The translations under genes and the position numbers were made by a program. The notes under the pieces were generated by a model. That model was not told the DNA's origin. It ran no database searches and was given only the letters and a program-made list of their open reading frames with translations. This document shows positions 1 through 5,810 of a stretch of DNA of 5,810 bases, one piece after another. The DNA comes from an uncultured Rhodopirellula sp. (GTDB lineage Bacteria > Planctomycetota > Planctomycetia > Pirellulales > Pirellulaceae): the NCBI GenBank assembly GCA_913061385.1, contig CAJXTM010000295.1, forward strand, positions 1 through 5,810, read 5' to 3'. The stretch's first letter is position 1; the number at the start of each line of letters is the position of its first letter.

Positions 1-1186
1 CCCTAAGCCTGCGTGTGAACCCCGGAAATGCAGCCCGAACACGCGTCCAGTTTGGTATTGCTGCGACGCCGCTTGGATCCGCCTGAAAAACCTCGGATGC
101 CGTAGTGATACAATTAGCAAATGCTTCGATCGACATTTCTTCCACGTGACGATCGAACGAGAGATCATTGATGACTGCATCAGCTGCATATTGGCGAATA
201 CAGTCCTGAGCCATCCGCAAATAAGACGCCCGTAGTGACGTGAAAGCGGTGTCACTCAACAACACACCCTGACTGGCCAATGTCCGATAAATTGTCGTCA
301 GGATATCAGTCGCCATGCGCATCAGCCCTGCGTTCTTTTCTTCAATCGAAAATTCCTGATGCTTGTGCTCGTACAACCGACACAAATCAGTTTGACAGAC
401 GCGTTTTAACGAGGTGTTGCGATAAACTTCGGCCAGCGTGCCAACTTCCAGTCCCCAATCGGATGGAATCCTATTGGTGCGAGCCAGATTGCGAGTGAGA
501 GAAAACTCGCCCGACAATGGATAGCGAAAACTACCAACAAACCGCAGAAACTGACTGTTCGGGTAAATCCGCATCAAGGCCCGTAACAGCGGCGCGACCA
601 ACAACCGAACCACCCTGCCATGCATCCTATCCGTCGCTCGCGCGTAATACGCCTTGCAAAATTCGAAATCCAATCCTGGATGCACCATCGGCAAACACAA
701 CCGGGCCAGTAGCAAACGGTCATAATCGACAATATCACAATCGTGTAATACGAATGTTTCAATTCGTGGATCGTCAAGCAAGTACCCAAATGCTGTCCAA
801 ACGCTCCTGCCTTTCCCGGCAGTCGACACTGCAATCCCAGCATCAATCAACTCGCCATACAACGATTGAATCTCGGGACCATCAGTCCAAAGCACCTTAG
901 CACGTTCTCCGAGCGGCGCAATTTTATGCAGCGTTTCATCGTAGTCTTTTTTGTCCGGCGCCACCCCAAGACTGACGACCACGGTATCGATGTAGTCTGC
1001 GGCTACCAACTCGTCGACGATCCGAGCAAACGGCTCGGCACGCATGTCCGATGCCGTAACGGGCAGTACCAAACCCACTGGGTTTTGTTGCGTAGACTCA
1101 CGCAACATGTCCTCAAGCCGACTCAATCTGCCACTGTGCAGATCATGAATCGTTGTGACCAAGTCGTGCTGATAGAAATCAGGCAT
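1..1186 (-). CDS. gpgS: Glucosyl-3-phosphoglycerate synthase (GT81 family), 3' end cut by window edge
   Basis: Hand translation from the ATG at 1186-1184 gives 395 codons with no stop down to base 2, so the C-terminus lies outside the window. The protein starts MPDFYQHDLVTTIHDL. Recognisable GT-A glycosyltransferase features follow: GLVLPVTASD (nucleotide-sugar binding strand), GKGRSVW at residues 124-130, and the metal-binding DxD motif in HDCDIVDYD (D149, D151). Further on are an acceptor-region block FRYPLSGEFSL (about 220-230), IPSDWGLEVG (240-249) and YEHKHQ (272-277), whose histidine may be the third metal ligand. These blocks match my memory of the Persephonella-type GpgS, which transfers glucose from an NDP-glucose donor to D-3-phosphoglycerate in the cytoplasm. 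A phosphatase (GpgP) then yields glucosylglycerate, a compatible solute. About 390-400 residues is usual, so little is missing. The next in-frame upstream stop is at 1232-1234 with no other ATG, which fixes the start. GGGGA at 1199-1203, 12 nt upstream, is a weak, rather distant ribosome site. Donor specificity cannot be read from sequence. Confidence 0.9.
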   Translation of the reverse strand, partial: MPDFYQHDLVTTIHDLHSGRLSRLEDMLRESTQQNPVGLVLPVTASDMRAEPFARIVDELVAADYIDTVVVSLGVAPDKKDYDETLHKIAPLGERAKVLWTDGPEIQSLYGELIDAGIAVSTAGKGRSVWTAFGYLLDDPRIETFVLHDCDIVDYDRLLLARLCLPMVHPGLDFEFCKAYYARATDRMHGRVVRLLVAPLLRALMRIYPNSQFLRFVGSFRYPLSGEFSLTRNLARTNRIPSDWGLEVGTLAEVYRNTSLKRVCQTDLCRLYEHKHQEFSIEEKNAGLMRMATDILTTIYRTLASQGVLLSDTAFTSLRASYLRMAQDCIRQYAADAVINDLSFDRHVEEMSIEAFANCITTASEVFQADPSGVAAIPNWTRVRAAFPGFTRRLR

Positions 1187-1640
1187 AGAATCGAAACGTC
1201 CCCGAGTTAAAAGGAAAGAGTCTGCTCTTGATCAGCTTTACACTAGCCGTGATGACCCTAATTGAACATCGGTAGACATGGGAAAGCCGAAGACTTTTTC
1301 GTCACTCGAGGATCAACTGCCTTACCCACAACCCCACCACCTAAAGTCCAAGGACGCATTTGCATCCCCTAGAACTGGCAGGCGGAAGAAAATGATGCTT
1401 TCACATCCTGTTGTGGTGAAACTAGGCATCGAAATGGGGCCAAGATTGCATCAAAAACACAATTAAAAAACATTGAGTTTCGAGCTTTGCATTACCATTT
1501 CATTCGCAAAAAAACACAAGCCGATACCACTCAACCGCCATCGCCAGAAGTACCGCATGCATCTACCCCGCGAGCCACAAAGACCTGCCAGAACGCTCTC
1601 TCAGCGGAAACGATCAAGCCTGAGCAACGCATTTTACGCA
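1187..1640. other. Intergenic stretch between the S9 peptidase stop and gpgS start; no gene seen
   Basis: About 450 bases lie downstream of the peptidase gene and upstream of gpgS. Short plus-strand open frames exist here (62-72 codons), but none resembles a known protein and they overlap one another. The stretch must contain the gpgS promoter and leader and the peptidase 3' end, but I see no convincing -35/-10 pair and no strong GC hairpin followed by a T-run on the minus strand. T-runs on the minus strand around 1455-1468 have no stem before them. The plus strand is A+C-rich (1501-1620: A 40, C 45, G 21, T 14 by hand count). Confidence 0.6.
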
Positions 1641-4600
1641 CTACTGGTCCTTGGTTTGCTCTTCAGGTTCAAGTAATTCAAGACCATAGGTCTCACCTTT
1701 TTTGACCGCAGAAATGCCGACTGCCATCCATTCAGGCTCGGGCGCCTCGAGCAAGTAGTGGTCGAAGAACTGCTGCATCCGTGTCGCAAAGTCGCGCCGG
1801 TTATAGTCGTCCATTACCCAATGCGGTTCTCCATTATAGTTCAGCATCCACGCCGGTCTGCCGAGCCTTCGCAATGCGACAAAGAGTTCGATTCCCTGAT
1901 ACCAAGGAACCGCGCCATCCTCGTCATTGTGCAATATCAATAACGGAGTATTGATTCGGTCTGCAAAAAACAGCGGCGAATTGGCAACATACTTTTCACG
2001 CGCTGACCACAAGTCCTCGCCAATTCGACTTTGAGTCCGCTCGTATTGAAACATACGACTCATTCCGCTGCCCCACCGGATGCCACCATAAGCACTGGTC
2101 ATATTACTGACAGGTGCTCCGGATTCGGCACAAGCAAACATATCCGTCTGAGTGACCAAATACGCAGTCTGGTACCCGCCCCAACTGTGCCCTTGCATCC
2201 CAATTCGATCTTCGTGAACGAATCCCTTTTCAACCAGATGCTTGACTCCCGGTAAAATCGCATTCACCGCACTCGGACCAGGTTCACCAGTCTTGTAGGG
2301 GATGTCTGGAATGAAAACCAGATATCCACGACTGACATAGAAACTATGACAGATGATTGAACGACCAGCAGCGGGAGTGTAATAGCGATGCAAATTGTCT
2401 GAATTTCGCTCATAGAAATACACAAGCATCGGGTATTTCTTGGATGGGTCAAAATCATCAGGTTTCAACAAAATACCATCCAGCTTCTGTCCGTCATTCG
2501 CGCGCCAATGAACCAGTTCAGCGTTCCCCCATGAGTAATCGTCTTGCTGCGGGTTGATATCACTGGCCCGAGTGATATCGCCGAACGCCAGTGTGCTCGT
2601 CCACACATCGGCACACATTCTGAACGTACTGCGTGTGAATACGACTCGATCACTCTGTTTTGCTTTTTTGAGCCCAGTCACCCTCTCGTTCAGCATGATT
2701 AACCGACGCAACGAACGTTTCTTTCCATCGCGTTTCTTATTGCTACTAACACTGAGGTCCAACGAGTAGTAGCCACTTGCCTTAGTCTTCGTGTCAAACG
2801 CAGACAAGACAAGTGTTTTCGTGGGATCGATGGTAATTTCTTTGGAGTCAAGTTTTTGATATCGAAAGCGAATACTCTGCTGCCGACCACTGCCCGCTGT
2901 CAGGCAGACCGCGCGTGATTTTCCGCTTGGATCAAGTTTCCACAAATCGTACCTGTCATAAACCACAACACCTTGTTCCTTGGTGAGCCACCCAGCGGTG
3001 CCATAGGCTCGTGCTAAATTTGGGGTATCGTGCAATTCATCCTGCAACGGGAATTTTATTCCATCACTTATCAGAGTCGCTTTTGCGCTGGCACTACGCG
3101 TCGACTTTGAAAACCACTTCTTTTGTTCTGCATCGAACCAAGTGATGTACTTTCCTTCGGGTGACATCGTCGCGCTCCATTTCACCTGCTCAAGCACTCT
3201 CTCACGTCTGCCTGTATCGAGATTTACGATATACACATCCTGAAATCCAGGGTAATCCCACGACAGAGTCGTGCGATAAGGCATGTTTGTATTTGCAACG
3301 GCGATATTCGATGGTGATCTGTAATCAATACTGATAGACGGGATCTGGCGAGTTGCTAACTGGACAAGTTTGCCAGTTTTAAAAATAAGGGCGGCTCGAT
3401 ATCTGCGTTTTCGCTCCGTTTCTGCTTGCAGCAATTGCTGTGGTTGCAACTGTGGGTCTTTCCAATGCCAAAGATCCAGCTTTGCCGTCTTACTCTTTGC
3501 ACCATCGCTATCGCTTCCGTCACTCTTTTCGTCTTTCCTTTCCTTTAATACTGCCTCAGGGATCGGTGCCGTATCAAAGTAGAGCCTTTTGCCATCATGC
3601 GAAAATCGAAGGCTCGCTTGGGGCGAGACCCACCAATTTATTGGCACTCCGTTGTCACCCTCAGCCGCAACTTTCTTTGCGGTCCCCCCTCGTGTCGCAG
3701 CCAAAAAGACGCTCCATGCTGGGTTCTTCGCAGCATAATCATCCCTGTTACCAAGAAACGCCAACTGCGCACCATCTTCGGAAAACTGCAAACCTTTGTA
3801 GTCGCCCAATCCTTCAGCGACTTTAGTGACCCGAATGGAATCGAGATGTATCACGTACACTCCATCCGCCCGTCGTGGATCCACCCCCTCATTCTTCGAA
3901 ACCTGTTTACCCTTACTTGGCTTGGCAGCCTGTTCGATCGAAGAAGTGAACGCCAAATGCGTACCTGTTTTCGAAAACGCATAGTTCACAACGTCAGGAT
4001 AGGTGCGTTGGACTCCAGTCGCCAGATTCACCAGTACCATGGGTGTGCCACCTTGCTTCTTCTTGTCAGCTTTGGCTGGTTCTTTTATTTTGTCTTCCTG
4101 CGTGTTCGTTGCTGCATTATTCTGTTTAGATTCTTTTGCTTCTGGAGCCCCTTCTTCACCACGCTCAAGTGCAAGCTTTGAGCGACTTTTCAATTTCAGT
4201 GGTTTAGTTGCCTGTTGCAAACCTTGTTGAGTCACTTCATACGTTTCAGCTACCTGCTTCTCAGATTTGAGTTTATTTGGTCCCTCGCCACTCTCCACAG
4301 AGTAAGCGAGCCAAGCACCATTTTCGTCTGCGGTCTCAAAGGAGCGAACGTTCTCTATCGTATTCACAGTACCAGTCGAGAGTTCAAGGTACTGCAACTT
4401 AGGCTTCGGAATAGCAGAACCGATGTTCTTCTCACTGCGAAGTCTTTCGAGCTCTTTTTTCTCCGGCATCACCCGATAGATCGCGTAATGGCTGTCGTAC
4501 GTAAAACTGGCACCTGACGCACGCGGAACGGAATACCGCTTGCCATTGTCAGGATTGAAAAGATGCATGGTCGATTCACCGTCGATCGCGCCATTTTGGA

Positions 4601-4790
4601 CGGTATACATGATCCAACGCCCATCCTCTGACAGAACCTCGCGCGATACGGTGCTCCAAAGATCATAGGCATCATGATCAAGGCGTTTAAGTGTAATATC
4701 CTGCGCCGCAGCACCATCAACCAACCAACTAAACGCAAGGCACAAACCCACGAACTGGCAAAACAAGACCCGGTAATTACCGAACACCAT
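1641..4790 (-). CDS. Secreted S9 (prolyl oligopeptidase family) serine peptidase, complete
   Basis: The product has 1049 residues. The frame stays open to 4955, but I choose the ATG at 4790-4788. GGAG lies 8 nt before it, and it places a clean signal peptide at the N-terminus: hydrophobic stretch about residues 8-24, then DGAAA with predicted cleavage after Ala29, before Gln30-Asp31. The protein is therefore exported to the periplasm or beyond. Residues about 35-745 form the DPP-IV/acyl-peptidase-like beta-propeller region, which in this family restricts access to the active site. It includes recurring strand/turn patterns such as FSKTGTHLAFTS and FSEDGAQLAFLG. Two charged inserts interrupt it (about 196-246 and 416-438). 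Residues about 750-1025 are the alpha/beta-hydrolase peptidase domain. Ser869 is the nucleophile in GHSWGGY, Asp958 lies in HNDEDGAVPW and His990 in NGEPHWV, so the triad is intact. The family cleaves peptides, often after Pro or Ala; the substrate here is unknown. A role in scavenging peptides outside the cytoplasm is inferred. It is transcribed with gpgS on the same strand, but 454 bp separate them. Confidence 0.93.
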   Translation of the reverse strand: MVFGNYRVLFCQFVGLCLAFSWLVDGAAAQDITLKRLDHDAYDLWSTVSREVLSEDGRWIMYTVQNGAIDGESTMHLFNPDNGKRYSVPRASGASFTYDSHYAIYRVMPEKKELERLRSEKNIGSAIPKPKLQYLELSTGTVNTIENVRSFETADENGAWLAYSVESGEGPNKLKSEKQVAETYEVTQQGLQQATKPLKLKSRSKLALERGEEGAPEAKESKQNNAATNTQEDKIKEPAKADKKKQGGTPMVLVNLATGVQRTYPDVVNYAFSKTGTHLAFTSSIEQAAKPSKGKQVSKNEGVDPRRADGVYVIHLDSIRVTKVAEGLGDYKGLQFSEDGAQLAFLGNRDDYAAKNPAWSVFLAATRGGTAKKVAAEGDNGVPINWWVSPQASLRFSHDGKRLYFDTAPIPEAVLKERKDEKSDGSDSDGAKSKTAKLDLWHWKDPQLQPQQLLQAETERKRRYRAALIFKTGKLVQLATRQIPSISIDYRSPSNIAVANTNMPYRTTLSWDYPGFQDVYIVNLDTGRRERVLEQVKWSATMSPEGKYITWFDAEQKKWFSKSTRSASAKATLISDGIKFPLQDELHDTPNLARAYGTAGWLTKEQGVVVYDRYDLWKLDPSGKSRAVCLTAGSGRQQSIRFRYQKLDSKEITIDPTKTLVLSAFDTKTKASGYYSLDLSVSSNKKRDGKKRSLRRLIMLNERVTGLKKAKQSDRVVFTRSTFRMCADVWTSTLAFGDITRASDINPQQDDYSWGNAELVHWRANDGQKLDGILLKPDDFDPSKKYPMLVYFYERNSDNLHRYYTPAAGRSIICHSFYVSRGYLVFIPDIPYKTGEPGPSAVNAILPGVKHLVEKGFVHEDRIGMQGHSWGGYQTAYLVTQTDMFACAESGAPVSNMTSAYGGIRWGSGMSRMFQYERTQSRIGEDLWSAREKYVANSPLFFADRINTPLLILHNDEDGAVPWYQGIELFVALRRLGRPAWMLNYNGEPHWVMDDYNRRDFATRMQQFFDHYLLEAPEPEWMAVGISAVKKGETYGLELLEPEEQTKDQ

Positions 4791-4798
4791 GACACTTA

Positions 4799-4802
4799 CT
4801 CC
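4799..4802 (-). promoter_or_regulatory. Shine-Dalgarno site of the S9 peptidase gene
   Basis: The minus strand reads GGAG followed by 8 nt and then the ATG at 4790. This is an ideal spacing. It decides the start against the longer reading beginning at 4955, whose extra 55 residues are Cys/Arg-rich, unlike a mature N-terminus, and would bury the signal peptide. Confidence 0.75.
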
Positions 4803-5569
4803 AAGTTGTCTTACAGGAACCTCCCACGAGCATAATCGGTCGTCTGCAAGTTGCGATGCGTTTGGCATCCCACAAGCATTAAAAACCACTGGGTTTTCGC
4901 GACATATCGGCCAACAGCGACAGGCACAGCGAATATCTGCCAGTAGAAGCCGCACCTGTGGTAAATAAGCAAATGTTGAACAGCTAACATATCTTGAGCT
5001 ACATTCCTCAGATCACTACGCCCAGTCCCCAGACGATCAGCAGTATCGTTCAAAACCGCTCGCCTTGAACGCATTCCAAACCATGAAACTGCCGACGCCA
5101 TGGCAAAATGTTCCGTGTAGCCGGTTCCACACCATCAACTGATCGGAACATAAATCTAACCACGTCTTCCGAGCACCCCAAAAACTCTCTCTGCCCAATC
5201 GCAACGTCCCCAGCATGTGTTACAAGCACTTGACGAACACAACACGAGGCACCAACAAGCAATCCTTCGGCATACCTAACTACCGCTGCTTCCTCCGACA
5301 CGGGTCCCCCCGACTCTCTTTTTATGGTCCGAAGACAAATTCAAGACCCTGAGTCACAAGCCACTCCCTAACGCAAGGCGAGCCGGTCCACACGGCGCAG
5401 CACTTTGTGCCTTCAAAACCAAACCTACTTAGAAAATCTTCAAAAGTCGACGCCAACACATCGCACCTTGTCCCGCCAGCCGCACGAAAAAAACACACGA
5501 CTCACCGTTCCAATATTTGCTGTCTTGCACGCCCGCTCCCGCCCGCACTCTCTCAATGCGACGCTGATC
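4803..5569. other. Gene-free stretch between the alpha/beta hydrolase and the S9 peptidase
   Basis: About 770 bases hold nothing I can name. Two overlapping minus-strand open frames occur. One is 5050-5301 (83 codons, GTG start, G-rich run just upstream), the other 4811-5101 (96 codons, ATG, weak GGAA upstream). Neither shows a motif, signal peptide or membrane segment I recognise. Their composition (many Cys, Arg, Trp) looks like translated non-coding DNA. I see no tRNA, no clear terminator for the upstream hydrolase and no convincing promoter for the peptidase; TATGCT on the minus strand near 4832 is a possible -10 without a good -35. The plus strand is strongly A+C-biased (5041-5280: A 74, C 82, G 39, T 45 by hand count). 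A small lineage-specific gene cannot be excluded. Confidence 0.55.
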
Positions 5570-5763
5570 TTACTTCAACTGTTGATCAACAAACGAAAGA
5601 ACATGCTTGCGATAGAGTTCTTGATCGAAGCGGCAAAAGTCAACATGTGCAGCCCCTTCAAAGACAAACATTTCTCGTGGCTGTTTTGCAGACTCACACA
5701 GACGGCTCGTCTCTTCAAGTGTTGTGTGCAAGTCACGATCCCCAGCGACAACAAGCACAGGAC
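5570..5763 (-). CDS. Alpha/beta hydrolase, C-terminal fragment (5' end lost at contig end)
   Basis: The last 63 codons of a gene ending in TAA at 5572-5570. The reading is PVLVVAGDRDLHTTLEE, then an amphipathic helix, FEGAAHVDF, and a final helix ending DQQLK. This is the typical end of an alpha/beta-hydrolase (serine aminopeptidase / FrsA-like, COG1073 type). A beta-strand leads into GDRD, where the acid residue of the triad is probably the Asp at 5734-5732, and the catalytic His is in GAAHVDF (codon 5647-5645). The nucleophile motif GxSxG would lie in the missing part, so activity and substrate cannot be judged. The sequence runs without interruption into adapter at 5764, so the truncation is an assembly end and not a biological pseudogene. 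A GTG at 5758-5756 is an internal Val codon, not a start. The next gene downstream on the strand is the S9 peptidase, about 780 bp away, so co-transcription is doubtful. Confidence 0.8.
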
Positions 5764-5810
5764 CTGTCTCTTATACACATCTGACGCTGCCGACGACTCC
5801 TTACGTGTAG
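5764..5810. other. Illumina Nextera (Tn5) adapter contamination, including i5 index
   Basis: Bases 5764-5782 are the 19-bp Tn5 mosaic end, CTGTCTCTTATACACATCT. Bases 5783-5796 (GACGCTGCCGACGA) complete the reverse complement of the Nextera Read 1 transposase adapter. Bases 5797-5804 (CTCCTTAC) are the reverse complement of GTAAGGAG, the Nextera i5 index 505. Bases 5805-5810 (GTGTAG) begin the P5 flow-cell sequence. The order and spacing are exactly those of a library molecule read through its end. This stretch is synthetic and should be trimmed; genomic sequence ends at about 5763. Confidence 0.98.

Noticed and set aside
3..10. CTAAGCCT at the left end matches Nextera i5 index 508, hinting at adapter there too
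   Set aside because: The following bases are not the Read 1 adapter, and the GpgS reading frame stays open and plausible through it; coincidence.
866..1210. 114-codon plus-strand open frame, with others at 280-498 and 517-900
   Set aside because: All lie antisense to gpgS, which has clear family motifs; they are shadows.
1216..1229. Inverted repeat AAGAG-TCTG-CTCTT in the gpgS leader
   Set aside because: The stem is only 5 bp with no following T-run and no matching operator context; likely chance.
1578..1640. Possible terminator after the peptidase stop (CTCAG...CTGAG on the minus strand)
   Set aside because: A 5-bp stem with a loop of about 15 nt and no T-run is too weak to call.
3597..4181. 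194-codon plus-strand frame with hydrophobic, Phe/Leu/Ser-rich C-terminus suggesting membrane segments
   Set aside because: It lies antisense to the peptidase gene; the apparent hydrophobic run is the complement of the Lys/Glu-rich insert codons.
5764..5782. Tn5 mosaic end as evidence of a natural transposon
   Set aside because: It is followed by Nextera adapter, an index and P5 sequence, so it is of library origin.

Overview
The window is a 5.8 kb piece of bacterial genome, apparently one end of an assembled contig. All recognisable genes lie on the minus strand. The gene content fits a marine or aquatic member of the Planctomycetota (Pirellulaceae-like). The basis is a GT81-type glucosyl-3-phosphoglycerate synthase, a large secreted S9 peptidase of a kind common in that phylum and in Bacteroidota, and wide gaps between co-oriented genes. 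This assignment is an inference; no rRNA or other marker gene is present.

Reading in the direction of transcription, from high to low coordinates: (1) 5764-5810 is not genomic. It is an Illumina Nextera (Tn5) adapter, complete with an i5 index and the start of the P5 sequence. (2) 5570-5763 is the last 63 codons of an alpha/beta hydrolase whose 5' part is lost at the contig end. (3) 4803-5569 holds no gene I can support. (4) 1641-4790 encodes a complete 1049-residue exported prolyl-oligopeptidase-family serine peptidase. It has a signal peptide, a long beta-propeller-type N-terminal region with two charged low-complexity inserts, and a C-terminal hydrolase domain with an intact Ser869/Asp958/His990 triad. 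(5) 1187-1640 is non-coding as far as can be seen. (6) 1-1186 encodes a nearly complete glucosyl-3-phosphoglycerate synthase (GpgS) that runs off the left edge. It makes the phosphorylated precursor of the compatible solute glucosylglycerate and is probably part of salt or nitrogen-stress adaptation.

The genes do not form a tight operon (gaps of about 450 and 780 bp) and no functional link between them is evident. Both gene-free stretches are strongly A+C-biased on the plus strand, which fits a shared replication or mutation skew better than hidden genes. I found no CRISPR array, tRNA, insertion sequence, toxin-antitoxin or phage-defence signature, and nothing that supports a new multi-gene system. 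The most consequential observation is the adapter at the right end, which creates false ORF ends and a false contig terminus.
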